From DATARH01 sp963746885 (GTDB lineage Bacteria; Pseudomonadota; Alphaproteobacteria; ATCC43930; CGMCC-115725), in NCBI GenBank assembly GCA_963746885.1, contig CAVVDM010000018.1, positions 186,001 through 250,000 of the forward strand: 64,000 nucleotides of DNA, given 5' to 3'. The position numbers and the translations under genes are program-made. This document shows, one piece after another, positions 9,218 through 18,706 of this stretch (its first letter is position 1; each line of letters begins with the position of its first letter). Below the pieces are notes generated by a model. It saw only the letters and a program-made list of their open reading frames with translations. It did not search any database and was not told the origin of the DNA.

Positions 9218-10402
9218 CTATTTCGCCGCCGCCGCGTGCATGCTGGGGCTGCGGCCGAAATGCGGCATGACCTCCTCGGCGACGACGTGGAACTGCTCGA
9301 GCATCAGCGCCTTCGGCGTCGTCAGCGGCGAGGACAGGTTGATGTGCTCCATGCCCGGGTATTTCTCCTCGATCCCCTTGAGGAACACGACGAGTTCATC
9401 GGGCGTCCCGGCAAACCATGAGCCGAGCCCCATGAAATGCTCGACCTTGGGCACCCCGGCCGCATCCCAGCCGCCGCGCTGCGCCACCGCGGCGATCTGC
9501 TCGGGCGTCAGCCCCGGCACAAAGCCGAGCGGCGCGAACATCTTGACGTGCTCCTCATAGATCGGCGTCAACCGACGCACCGCCTCCTCATGCGTCGGCG
9601 CGACGAGGTAATGGATGCCGATGGTCAGGTTCTCGCCGAGCTTCAAATCCTTGCCGGCACGCGCAGCGGCGTCGCGGTAGGCCTGGATCGGCCCGGTCTG
9701 CATCGTTGCCGCGCCGCCGCCGACCGCGCCCTTGATGCCGTGCCTGATCATGAAGTCGAGGCCGCGCGGATTGGCGCTGACGATCGGCTGCCAGCATTCG
9801 ACCGGCCGGTTGACCGGGCGCGGCACCAGCGACAATTCCTTGAGCTGATAGCCGCGATAGGGCACCTCGGGCGGCAGCGTGTAGTGCTTGCCCTTGTGCG
9901 AGAAGCTGTCGTTGTTGAACGCCTTGAAGATGATCTCGACCTGCTCCTCGAACAATTCGCGGTTGGCGTTCTGGTCGATGATCGGCGCGCCGAAGGTCTC
10001 GACCTCGCGGCTGTGATAGCCGCGCCCGACGCCGAACACGGTGCGCCCTTTGGTCAGGATGTCGGCCGTGGCGTAATCCTCGGCGAGGCGCAAGGGGTGC
10101 CACATCGGCGTGATGTTGAAGCCGCAGCCGATCTTCAGCCCCTTTGTGATATGCGCCAGATGCACGGCGCACATCAGGATGTTGGGCAGCACCTCGTAGC
10201 CCTCGCGCTGGAAATGGTGCTCGGCCATCCACAGCATGTCATAGCCGAGGTCGTCCATCGTCGTGGCGATGGCCTCCATCTTCTCGTAGACGCCGGCGAG
10301 ATGGTCGTTGGTGAAATGCCGCTCGTTGGCCGGTGTCGCGTTCTGGCCGTAATCGGGAAAATCGACATGGCCGGCATAAACGGTGGTGAATTTATTGATC
10401 AT
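9218..10402 (-). CDS. LLM class flavin-dependent oxidoreductase (second, divergent copy)
   Basis: 394 residues. The luciferase-like fold is supported by WMAEHHFQREG (residues ~65-75), the AEHHF signature of the family, GCGFNITPMWHPLRLAEDYA, TKGRTVFGVGRGYHSREV and the C-terminal GTPDELVVFLKGI. It resembles the alkanal/alkane-monooxygenase-like LLM group rather than the RutA-like gene at 6.1 kb, so the two are not a recent duplication. FMNH2 and O2 would be the co-substrates. It is convergent to the catabolic cluster and separated from it by the shared hairpin terminator; the upstream neighbour is an S9 peptidase 69 bp away on the same strand. The substrate is unknown. Confidence 0.85.
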   Translation of the reverse strand: MINKFTTVYAGHVDFPDYGQNATPANERHFTNDHLAGVYEKMEAIATTMDDLGYDMLWMAEHHFQREGYEVLPNILMCAVHLAHITKGLKIGCGFNITPMWHPLRLAEDYATADILTKGRTVFGVGRGYHSREVETFGAPIIDQNANRELFEEQVEIIFKAFNNDSFSHKGKHYTLPPEVPYRGYQLKELSLVPRPVNRPVECWQPIVSANPRGLDFMIRHGIKGAVGGGAATMQTGPIQAYRDAAARAGKDLKLGENLTIGIHYLVAPTHEEAVRRLTPIYEEHVKMFAPLGFVPGLTPEQIAAVAQRGGWDAAGVPKVEHFMGLGSWFAGTPDELVVFLKGIEEKYPGMEHINLSSPLTTPKALMLEQFHVVAEEVMPHFGRSPSMHAAAAK

Positions 10403-10470
10403 GCGCCTATCCCTTGGTGGAAGCCGAACGGCGTTCGGGAATTACCGCTAGACTACGTCCACCCGCCCGT

Positions 10471-12511
10471 TCAATCCATCAGCTTCTGGGTCAGGTAGGT
10501 AAACTCCAGCGCCTGCCGGCGGGCCCGCTCCTGCAGGGTCGCGGCGGCCGAGTGGCCGCCATCGACATTCTCGTAATAGAGACATTCGAGGCCCATCGCC
10601 GCCATCTTCGCCGCCATCTTGCGGGCGTGGCCGGGATGCACCCGGTCGTCCTTGGTCGAGGTGACGAAGAACGGCTCGGGATAGGCGATGCCCGGCCGCA
10701 GATTGTGGTAGGGCGAAATCCGGCGCAGGAATTCGGCCTCCGCCGGCTTGTCCGGGTCGCCGTACTCGGCCATCCACGACGCACCGGCCAGCAGCTTGTG
10801 ATAGCGCAGCATGTCCAACAGCGGCACCTGGATCACCACGGCGCGGAACAGCTCCGGCCGCTGCGTCAGCATCGCGCCCATCAAGAGGCCGCCATTCGAG
10901 CCGCCCATGATGCCGAGCCGGCGCGGGCTGGTGAGGCCGCGGCGGATCAGATCCTCGGCGACCGCGATGAAATCGTCGAAGGCGCGCTGCCGCTCGTGCT
11001 TCAGCGCCGCCTCGTGCCATTGCGGGCCGAATTCGCCGCCGCCGCGGATGTTGGCGACGGCGTAAACCCCGCCCTTCTCCAGCCACAGCCGGCCAAGCGC
11101 GCCGGCATAGGACGGCGTCAGCGACACCTGGAACCCGCCATAGCCGTAGAGCAGCGTCGGCGCCGATCCATCGAAGCGCAACGCCTTGGGCCGCACCACG
11201 AAATAGGGCACCGCCGTGCCGTCCTTCGAGGCCGCCTCGAACTGCTCGACGACAAGGCTCGCGGCGTCGAAGCGCGCCGGCAGCGACTTTACCGCCTGCG
11301 CCGTTGCGGCAGCGGCGTCGGCGACAAACAGCGTATTCGGCGTCAGATATCCGGCGACATCGACAAAGGCCCGGTCGCTCGCGGTCGCTCGCCCCGACGA
11401 TGTGCACCGAGGCGTGCTCCGGCAGCGGCAATGGGCTGGCAAGCCATTGCCCCGCCTCGAAACGGTATGCGACCGCGCTGCCCTGGACATTGCGGTAGAG
11501 CGTCGCGACAAGGCGGGTGCGGGTCGCCGCGACATCCTCGATCGCCTCGCGCGGCCCCGGCATGACGATCAGCACCGGCGCGGCACCGGCCGGGTCGGCA
11601 AGGATCGCGGCGAGATCGAGCGAGACCAGCGCACCGGCCGCGAGGCCCCTGCCCGCCCACTCCTCTTCGAGCGAGAAGACCAGCTGCCCCGCGACGAACC
11701 CGCGGAAGCTCGACCGCGCCGGCACCGTCAGCCGCAGCGGCCCTGCCTCAGTCAACAGATAGCGATCACTCTCGAAGAAGCTGACCTGGCGATTGACCAG
11801 GATGCCGCGCACCGTCCCGTCCGGATCGCGCAACACCCCGGCGCCGACGCTGACATCCTCCTTCGCGCCGCGAAACAACTCCTCGGCGGCATCGAGCGGC
11901 ATCCCGCGGCGCCAGCGCTTGACGATGAACGGGTAGCCGGATTCGGTCATCGTGCCCGGCCCCCACTCGCGCGCCACGATCACCGTGTCGTCGTCGAGCC
12001 AGACCGCGCTCTGCTTGCCCTCGGGGAGAAAAAATCCGCCCTCGGCAAACCGCGCGGCGCCGAGATCGAACTCCCGCAATTCGGCGGCGTCCTTGCCGCC
12101 ATCGGACAGGCTGACGAGGCAGCGTCGATAGTCGGGCATCAGGCAGGTGGCGCCGTGAAACACCCAGTTGCGCCCCTCGGCGGCGGCCAGCGCGTCGATG
12201 TCGAGGAGGGTCCGCCAATCGGGCTCGGACGTGGCAAACGAGGCGAAGTCGGTCGCCCGCCACAAGCCGCGGACATGCGTCTCGTCCTGCCAGAAATTGG
12301 CCAGCCGAGGCCCGAGAAAACGCGGATAGGGAATGCGGTCGGACGCGGTGACCACCGCCAGCGCGTCGCGATAGAGCCCCTCATAGCGCGGGTCAGCTTC
12401 GAGCAGAGCGAGGCTGCGCGCATTCGCCTCGCGCACCCAGCGGAGCGCCGCCGCGCCCTCGACCTCCTCCAGCCAGAGGAACGGATCGTCGTGGTCCACG
12501 CTAGCCTTCAT
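10471..12511 (-). pseudogene. Prolyl oligopeptidase family serine peptidase (S9A), frameshifted by a 10-bp tandem duplication
   Basis: Two frames together encode a 676-residue S9A peptidase, the expected family length. The N-terminal part (from MKASVDHDDPFLWLEEVEG) has the PFLWLE opening and a beta-propeller; after VHIVGASDR the frame is lost and resumes as AFVDVAGYL. The C-terminal catalytic domain is intact: GGSNGG with the nucleophile Ser, TSTKDDRVHPGH with Asp, and NVDGGHS with His. The break coincides exactly with a duplicated CGGTCGCTCG (11372-11391); removing one copy rejoins the protein perfectly. It would cleave proline-containing or other short peptides in the cytoplasm. Whether the duplication is a real mutation or an assembly artefact cannot be told from sequence alone. 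Confidence 0.85.
11372..11391. repeat. 10-bp direct tandem duplication (CGGTCGCTCG x2) inside the S9 peptidase gene
   Basis: Positions 11372-11381 and 11382-11391 are identical. Deleting one copy restores the peptidase frame with no missing or extra residue, so the duplication is the cause of the frameshift. It could be replication slippage or a collapsed or expanded assembly junction. Confidence 0.9.
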
Positions 12512-12516
12512 CCTCT

Positions 12517-12618
12517 GTCATTCCGGGGCGCGGCCGAAAGCCGCGAACCCGGCATCCATGCACCCCGGTCCGTGTTCCTGGATTCCGGGCTCGCCGCTGC
12601 GCGACGCCCCGGAATGAC
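12517..12618. repeat. Palindromic intergenic repeat element (alphaproteobacterial GTCATTCCGGGGCG type)
   Basis: The outer arms GTCATTCCGGGGCG (12517-12530) and CGCCCCGGAATGAC (12605-12618) are perfectly complementary, and inner arms around CGAACCCGGCATCCA and TGGATTCCGGGCTCG are nearly so. The ~100-bp unit fills the gap between the dehydrogenase stop and the peptidase start. Elements of this sequence type are abundant and interspersed in Bradyrhizobium and related Alphaproteobacteria. It would form a long hairpin in the transcript between the two minus-strand genes and may limit read-through. Only one copy is visible in this window. Confidence 0.75.
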
Positions 12619-12630
12619 AAACAGCGCAGG

Positions 12631-13685
12631 TCACGGCTCGAGCAGCACATTGACGCCGCGCGCAGCGGCGGCGATCTCGCGCCAGGTCTCGTCGTCGATC
12701 GGCACGCCGTCCTTGAGGCGCGCGACCCGGTTGGCGCGCTCGGGGTCGCCGGGGATCAGCACCTTCTCGTCCGCCTTGCGCTGCGGCGAGGCAGTGATGT
12801 AGTCGGCCATCGCGGCGATCTCGGCCATCATCCACGCCTGGTCGACCAGCCGCGAGGGGTCGATGACGATCAGCAGCATGCCGTTGGTGACGCTCTCGGC
12901 GTCCTGCCGCTCCGGCCGCATCGTGCCGCTGCCGGTGACGGCGCCGGCCAGCATCTCGCAGATGAAGGCCAGCGCGTAGCCCTTGTGCTCGCCGAACGTC
13001 AGCAAGGCGCCGCGCGGCCGCCGGTACATGACGTTCGGGTCGCTGGTCGGCTTCGCCCTCGGCGTCAAGCAGCGTCTCCGGCGCGATCTCCTGGCCCTTG
13101 TTGCGCGCGACCCGGACCTTGCCCATCGCGATGCGGCTGGTTGCCATGTCGGCGATGATCGGGCGGTCGAGGGTGGGGCCGGGCAAGGCGATCGTCACCG
13201 GGTTGGTGCCAAAGCGCGCGTCGCCGCCGCGCCAGGGCGCGACTGCCGGGCGCTGGTCGGTGATATTAACGAACGAAATCGAGACGAAGTCCGGCACCGG
13301 CGCACATCTCGCCATAGGTGCCGACCCGGCCGATATGGTGGGCGTTGCGCAGGGCGACGACCGCGACCCCGTCGCGCTTCGCCCGCTCGATGCCGAGCAA
13401 CGTCGCGTTGCGGGCGACGATCTGGCCCCAGCCGCGCTCGCCGTCATAGACGATGAACGAGCCGTTGTCGCTGACCACGCGCCCGGGCTGGTTCACCGCC
13501 GCCTTGCCGCCGGCCAGGTTGCGCAGGTAGCTCGGGATCATGCCGACCCCGTGGCTGTCGTGGCCCTTCAGATTGGCTTCGACGAGATGGTGGGCGACGA
13601 TCGCCGCCTCCTCCTCGTCGCTGCCGGCGGCGACGAATACCCGGCGCGCTAGGCCGGTCAGGCGGTCGGCTGCGATCAGCGGCAT
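12631..13685 (-). pseudogene. Ldh/malate dehydrogenase family oxidoreductase, YbiC (HcxB)-like, two frameshifts
   Basis: Three frame segments assemble into a 350-residue member of the NAD(P)-dependent 2-hydroxycarboxylate (malate/L-lactate/L-sulfolactate) dehydrogenase family. Conserved blocks: NLKGHDSHGVGMIPSY (residues ~38-53), RNAHHIGRVGTYGEMC (~112-127, with the catalytic His), RFGTNPVTIALP, IADMATSRIAMGKVRVA, and LLTFGEHKGYALAFICE. The HDSHGVGMIPSY and NPDVMYR-type segments are closest to E. coli YbiC. Extra single bases at ~13287 and ~13060 break the frame; removing each yields an uninterrupted protein. The start overlaps the pheA end by 10 bp, so it belongs to a kdsB-pheA-ldh transcript. 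Oxidation of a 2-hydroxy acid to the keto acid is inferred. Confidence 0.85.
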
Positions 13686-14566
13686 CGTTTGTCTCCTCGC
13701 TCCTCGTCGCGCGCGGCGATGCGCAGGGGGTGGGCCGGGTAAACGCCGAGGATCTTGACCTCGGTCGAGAAGAAGGCGAGCTCCTCGAGCGCCAGTTTCA
13801 GCGACCGATCCTCGGGGTGGGCCTCGACATCGGCGTAGAACTGGGTCGCGGTAAATTGGCCGCCAACCATGTAGCTTTCGAGCTTGGTCATGTTGACGCC
13901 GTTGGTCGCAAACCCGCCCAACGCCTTGTAGAGCGCCGCCGGCACATTGCGCACGTTGAACACGAAGGTGGTGACCGCCAGCGCGCCGCCCGGCGGCGGC
14001 CATTTCGGCTCGCGGGACATGACGAGGAAGCGGGTCGTGTTGTGCGCGGCGTCCTCGATGTTCTGCGCCAGCGAGACAAGGCCGTAGATCTCGCCGGCCA
14101 ATTCCGAGGCGATCGCCGCAATGCTGGGGTCGCCGAGTTCCTTGATCTCGGCGGCGCTGCCGGCGGTATCGGCGCGCACCACGGGCTGCAGGCGGTGGGC
14201 ACGGATGAAGTCGCGGCATTGCGACAGCGCGTGGACATGGCTCCTGACCGTGCGGATGCGGTCGAGAGTCGCGCCGGGCAGCGCGAGCAGGTGATGGCTC
14301 ACCCGCTCGAAATGCTCGCCGATGATGAAGAGGCCCGAATCGGGCATCAAATGGTGGATGTCGGCGACCCTGCCGGCGACCGAGTTCTCGATCGGCAGCA
14401 TCGCCAATGCCGCGCGGCCCTCGCGCACTGCGGCGAAGGCATCCTCGAACGCGGCGCACGGCAAGGTCGTCATCGCCGGATAGACCCGCCGGCAGGCAAG
14501 GTCGGAATAGGCGCCGGGCGCACCCTGAAAGGCGATCGTCCGGTCGGGGTTCGATTGTTCTGCCAT
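13676..14566 (-). CDS. pheA: Prephenate dehydratase, monofunctional with ACT domain
   Basis: 296 residues. The catalytic domain opens with TIAFQGAPGAYSDLA (residues ~10-24); ALAMLPIENSVAGRV (~57-71) is the central PDT motif, and the conserved TRFLVM follows at ~183 (NTTRFLVMS). Residues ~200-285 form the ACT regulatory domain with KLESYMVGGQFTATQFYAD, corresponding to the ESRP-type phenylalanine-binding region. The enzyme converts prephenate to phenylpyruvate in phenylalanine synthesis and is normally feedback-inhibited by Phe through this ACT domain. The gene follows kdsB with 4 bp between them; that pairing is common in Alphaproteobacteria. The frame is intact, unlike the gene downstream. 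Confidence 0.95.
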   Translation of the reverse strand: MAEQSNPDRTIAFQGAPGAYSDLACRRVYPAMTTLPCAAFEDAFAAVREGRAALAMLPIENSVAGRVADIHHLMPDSGLFIIGEHFERVSHHLLALPGATLDRIRTVRSHVHALSQCRDFIRAHRLQPVVRADTAGSAAEIKELGDPSIAAIASELAGEIYGLVSLAQNIEDAAHNTTRFLVMSREPKWPPPGGALAVTTFVFNVRNVPAALYKALGGFATNGVNMTKLESYMVGGQFTATQFYADVEAHPEDRSLKLALEELAFFSTEVKILGVYPAHPLRIAARDEERGDKRCR

Positions 14567-14570
14567 CGCT

Positions 14571-15338
14571 TTACTTATCCATCAGGGCGCGGGCGCGCGC
14601 GAGGTCGGCGGGGGTGTCGACCTGGACGCCAAGCCATGCCGGGTCGATCAGGCTCACCGCGATCCGCATGCCGGCTTCGAGCGCGCGCAATTGCTCGAGC
14701 CGCTCGCGCTGTTCGAGGACGCCGCGCGGCAAGGTGACAAAGCGGTCGAGCGCGGCGCGGCGATAGGCGTAGAGCCCGACATGCTCGTAATGCGGCCCGT
14801 CGCCCCACGGCACCGGCGCTTTCGAGAAATACAGCGCGCGCGCCGGCCGCGCCGGATCGGCAAAGCCGGCCACCACCTTGTTGACGCTGGTCTCGTAGAG
14901 CGACGCGGGGTCGGCGATCTCGGCGGCGAGCGTCGCGATGTCGGCGTCGGTCTCGGCGAGCGCCGCGAGCGCCACCCGAATCGCGGCAGGGTCGAGCATC
15001 GGCATGTCGCCCTGCACGTTGATCACGGCGTCGTGCGCGCGCCCCGGGTCGAGCGCGGCGAGTGCGGCGTGGATGCGGTCGGAGCCGGTCGGCAAGGCCG
15101 GGTCGGTCAGAACGGCGCGGCCGCCTTCCCGCTCGATGGCTTCGGCAATCGCCGAGTCGCCGCAGGCAACGACAACCGGGCCGATTGCGGCCGCCGTGGC
15201 GCGGCGCCAGACATGCACGATCATCGGCACGCCGGCGATCTCGGCGAGCGGCTTGTCGGGCAGCCGCGTCGCAGCGAGGCGGGCAGGAATCATGACGATC
15301 GGGTTGGCAATCGGGGTCGCGGCAGGCACAGCGGTCAT
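14571..15338 (-). CDS. kdsB: 3-deoxy-manno-octulosonate cytidylyltransferase (CMP-KDO synthetase)
   Basis: 255 residues, standard length. The nucleotidyltransferase core begins VMIPARLAATRLPDKPL (residues ~14-30), the characteristic PARxxSxRxPxKPL motif, followed by VINVQGDMPMLDP (~101-113), where the Asp binds Mg2+ and CTP. PTGSDRI (~85) and YKYRPAAL-like LYAYRRAALDRF (~190) are further family signatures. The enzyme activates KDO for lipopolysaccharide core synthesis, so the organism makes LPS. It is the first gene of a minus-strand run (kdsB-pheA-ldh) and is divergent from cycM across a 177-bp promoter region. Confidence 0.95.
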   Translation of the reverse strand: MTAVPAATPIANPIVMIPARLAATRLPDKPLAEIAGVPMIVHVWRRATAAAIGPVVVACGDSAIAEAIEREGGRAVLTDPALPTGSDRIHAALAALDPGRAHDAVINVQGDMPMLDPAAIRVALAALAETDADIATLAAEIADPASLYETSVNKVVAGFADPARPARALYFSKAPVPWGDGPHYEHVGLYAYRRAALDRFVTLPRGVLEQRERLEQLRALEAGMRIAVSLIDPAWLGVQVDTPADLARARALMDK

Positions 15339-15515
15339 GGATCCATCGTCGCAGCAAAACGGTCAGCAAACCGGCAGCGACAACATGCCCGGTTCGTTTG
15401 CTCGCCGGAAGCGCGATAATTGGGTTGAGTTGACGGCAGGAATCCGATTTTCTGCCGCCAACGCTTCCGGCTGTCGCCGGCCCCTGCGGTCCCCAACCAA
15501 GCGAACAGGACGCCG

Positions 15516-16043
15516 ATGTCGTCTTTCGAGTGGAACAAGATCATTGCATCGGTCCTGGCCGCGATGATCGTCGCGATGGTTACCGGCATACTGGCGAGCC
15601 AGATCGTCCAGCCGAAACACCTGGAAAAGGCGGTCTACATGCCGCCGGGCGCGGAAGGCGGTGCCGCCGCCGCACCGGTCGCCGCGGAAAAGGCGCCGAC
15701 CGGCCCCGCGCCGATCGGACCGTTCATGGCCAAGGCCGATGCCGCCAAGGGCAAGCAGATCGCCAAGGTCTGCCAGCAATGCCACACCCTGGCGAAGGGC
15801 GAGCCGAACAAGATCGGCCCCAACCTGTTCGGCGTCGCCGAGGAGAAGATCGCCGCAGTGCCCGGCTATCAGTTTTCGCAGGCCCTTCTCAAGCACAAGG
15901 ACGACAAGTGGGACCCGGAGAAGCTGAACGTGTGGCTTTACAGGCCGCAGCAGTTTGCCCAGGGCACCAAGATGTCGTTTCCCGGTCTGCCGAAGGAGCA
16001 GGAGCGGGCCGATGTCATCGCCTATCTCGAAAGCCTGAAATAG
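15516..16043 (+). CDS. cycM: Membrane-anchored class I cytochrome c (CycM type)
   Basis: 175 residues. An uncleaved N-terminal signal anchor (residues ~8-28, IIASVLAAMIVAMVTGILAS) is followed by a Pro/Ala-rich linker and a cytochrome c domain with the haem-attachment motif CQQCH (~86-90) and axial-ligand Met in TKMSFPGL (~153). The KIGPNLFGV and VIAYLESLK blocks are typical of mitochondrial-type cytochrome c. In rhizobia CycM carries electrons from the bc1 complex to aa3 oxidase, so this indicates aerobic respiration. AGGA lies 5 bases before the ATG. It is divergent from kdsB, an order seen widely in Alphaproteobacteria. Confidence 0.9.
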   Translation: MSSFEWNKIIASVLAAMIVAMVTGILASQIVQPKHLEKAVYMPPGAEGGAAAAPVAAEKAPTGPAPIGPFMAKADAAKGKQIAKVCQQCHTLAKGEPNKIGPNLFGVAEEKIAAVPGYQFSQALLKHKDDKWDPEKLNVWLYRPQQFAQGTKMSFPGLPKEQERADVIAYLESLK

Positions 16044-16064
16044 CACGCCTGACCCAGGAGGACG

Positions 16065-16862
16065 GTGGTCGAGCTCGACGGTTTCCTGGCCCTCGCCAGC
16101 GACCTCGCCGATGCCGCCGGAGCGGCGATCCGGCCCTATTTCCGCCAGCCCCTCGCGGTCGACGATAAGGCGGACCTGTCGCCGGTCACGGTCGCCGACC
16201 GCGCCGCCGAGGCCGCGATGCGCCAGCTCATCGCGGCGCGCTTCCCGCACCACGGCATCCTCGGCGAGGAATACGGCAGCGAGCGCGCCGACGCCGAGTT
16301 CGTCTGGGTGCTCGACCCGATCGACGGCACCAAATCCTTCATCAGCGGCGTGCCGCTGTTCGGCACGCTGATCGCGCTCGCCCGTCACGGAACACCGATC
16401 CTCGGGATCATCGACCAGCCGATCTCGCGCGAGCGCTGGGTCGGCGCCGATGGCCGGCCGAGCACGCTGAACGGCAAGGCGATTCGTTGCCGGCCGTGTC
16501 CCGCGCTCGCCGCCGCGACCGTGTTCGCCACCAGCCCGGACATGTTCCCCGGCGGCGACGCTACCGCCTTCGCCCGCGTCGCCCAGGCCGCCAAGCTCGT
16601 GCGCTTCGGCGCCGACTGCTATGCCTACGGGCTGCTGGCGCACGGGCTGATCGACCTGGTCGTCGAGGCCAGCCTCAAACCCTATGATTTCAGCGCGATG
16701 GTGCCGATCGTCGCCGGCGCCGGTGGGGTCGCCAGCGATTGGCGGGGAGCGCCGCTGACGCTTGCCTCGGACGGGCGTGTGCTGGTCGCTGGCGACCGAC
16801 GCACACACAAGGCGGCGCTGGCGTTGTTAGGGGTGTCGTCGCACACCTTCGTGGAGGAATGA
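16065..16862 (+). CDS. hisN: Inositol-monophosphatase-family phosphatase, likely histidinol-phosphatase HisN
   Basis: 265 residues with a GTG start at 16065 preceded by AGGAGGA; no ATG fits. The metal-binding motif WVLDPIDGTKSFISG (residues ~84-98) has the IDGTKSF form typical of HisN, whereas inositol monophosphatases usually read IDGTxNF. GEEYG (~68-72) supplies the Glu ligand and DLVVEASLKPYDFSAMVPI (~199-217) the C-terminal Asp site. Two residues in the substrate loop (FGADCYAYGLLA) also match HisN. It would dephosphorylate L-histidinol-phosphate in histidine synthesis. The stop overlaps the start of the downstream yejA, so translation is coupled, although the functions look unrelated. 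Confidence 0.85.
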   Translation: MVELDGFLALASDLADAAGAAIRPYFRQPLAVDDKADLSPVTVADRAAEAAMRQLIAARFPHHGILGEEYGSERADAEFVWVLDPIDGTKSFISGVPLFGTLIALARHGTPILGIIDQPISRERWVGADGRPSTLNGKAIRCRPCPALAAATVFATSPDMFPGGDATAFARVAQAAKLVRFGADCYAYGLLAHGLIDLVVEASLKPYDFSAMVPIVAGAGGVASDWRGAPLTLASDGRVLVAGDRRTHKAALALLGVSSHTFVEE

Positions 16863-18693
16863 TGGACCGGCGGACGTTCATCGCATCCGGGCTTCTGCTC
16901 CCGCTCACCGGACGCACTGCGGCGGCGTCAGCCGGCGACTACGGCCTGTCGCTGTTCGGCGAGCTCAAATACGGGCCTGACTTCAAGCATTTCGACTACG
17001 TCATGCCAGACGCGCCGCAAGGGCGGCACGATGAAGTTCTCGGCGATCGGGACTTACGACACGCTCAACCCGTTTGTCATCAAGGGCGTCCCGGCAGCCG
17101 GCATCGGCATGATCTTCGATACCTTGATGACCCAGTCGCAGGACGAGCCGGGCAGCGAATACGGCCTCGTCGCCGAGCGCGCCGTCCTCGCCCCGGATCG
17201 GCTTTCGGTGCTCTACACGCTGCGCCCGGGCGCGCGCTTTCACGACGGCTCGCCGATCACCCCCGCGGACGTGGTGTGGACCTTCGACACATTGCGCGCC
17301 AAGGGCCAGCCGATGTACCGCTCGTATTATGGCGACGTGACCAAGGTCGCGGCGGAAGGCGAGCGCGGCGTGCGCTTCACCTTCGCCTCGGCCGACAACC
17401 GCGAACTGCCGGTGATCCTCGGCGAGATGCCGGTGTTGTCGCAAAAATACTGGTCGAGCCGCGATTTCACCAAGACGACGCTCGATTCCCCGCTCGGCAG
17501 CGGCCCCTACAAGGTCGCCGCGGTCGATCCCGGCCGCGCGATCACCTACAAGCGGGTGGCCGATTACTGGGGCGCCGATTTGCCGGTCAACAAGGGCCGC
17601 TACAACGTCGACACCATCCGCTACGACTATTACCGCGACGGCACGATCGCACTGGAGGCCTTCAAGGCCGGGCAATACGACATTCGCCGCGAGAACTCGT
17701 CGAAGAACTGGGCTACCGGCTACGACAGCCCCGCCCTGCGCGACGGCCTGATCAAGAAGGAGCAGATCCCGAACAAATTGCCGAGCGGCATGCAGGGCTT
17801 TGGCTACAACCTGCGCCGGCCGATGTTCCAGGACCCGCGGGTACGCGAGGCGCTCGCTTACGCGTTCGACTTCGAATGGTCGAACAAGAATCTGTTCTAC
17901 GGCCTCTATACTCGGACCCGCAGCTATTTCGACAATTCCGGGCTCGCCGCCACCGGCATCCCGACCGGCGAGGAATTGAAGATCCTCGAACCGTTCCGCG
18001 GCAAGATCCCCGACGCCGTCTTCACCAAGGAATACGACCCGCCCAAATACGACGCCAAGTTCACCCTGCGCGACGGCCTGCGCGAGGCGGTCACGCTGCT
18101 GCGGGAAGCCGGCTGGACCTTCAAGAACGAGCAGCTCGTCAACGCCAAGACCGGCCAGCCCTTCACCTTCGAGATCCTGCTCGGCGACCCGCAGATGGAG
18201 CGCATCGTCCTGCCCTTCGCGCAGAACCTGAAGCGCATCGGCATCACCGCCCGGGTCCGCACGGTCGATACGGCGCAGTACGAAAAGCGCATGGAAACCT
18301 TCGACTATCGACATGGCGGTGGTGGTGTTCGGCGAGTCGCTGTCGCCGGGCAACGAGCAGCGCGAATACTGGGGCTCGCAGGCGGCCGACCAGCAGGGCA
18401 GCCGCAACCTGCTCGGCATCAAGAGCCCGGTCGTCGACCGCCTGATCGCCGGGCTGATCGACGCCCCCGACCGCGCGAGCCTCGTCGCCCATACTCATGC
18501 GCTCGACCGGGTGTTGCAGTATGGCTATTACGTGATCCCCAATTTCCACAACACCGCGTTCTGGGTGGCGTATTGGGACAAGTTCCGCCGCCCGAAGGTG
18601 TCGCCCGCCTACGGCATCGGCTACGACACCTGGTGGGTCGACCCGACGGCCGAGCAGGCGATCGAGGCGAAGAAGGGCGCGGCGACGAAGTGA
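16862..18693 (+). pseudogene. yejA: Extracellular solute-binding protein family 5, YejA-like peptide/microcin C binding protein, two frameshifts
   Basis: When two single-base insertions are removed (G in the GGG run at 17021-17023 and C at 18309) the gene encodes 609 residues, matching YejA. The N-terminus MDRRTFIASGLLLPLTG is a Tat-like signal peptide with RR. SBP_bac_5 blocks include ALAYAFDFEWSNKNLFYG (~330), SYFDNSGLAATGIPTGEEL and the YejA-typical ESLSPGNEQREYWGS near the C-terminus. It would bind oligopeptides in the periplasm and deliver them to YejB. An ATG at 16859 is also possible (it would give an ATGA overlap with hisN). The frame breaks may be assembly errors, because everything on both sides is well conserved. 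Confidence 0.85.
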
Positions 18694-18706
18694 TGCGGAC
18701 CGCCCG

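Noticed and set aside
10471..12511. Programmed ribosomal frameshifting as the explanation for the broken frames
   Set aside because: No slippery heptamer plus structure is evident at the break sites, the breaks occur in unrelated families that never use recoding, and one is a perfect 10-bp tandem duplication.
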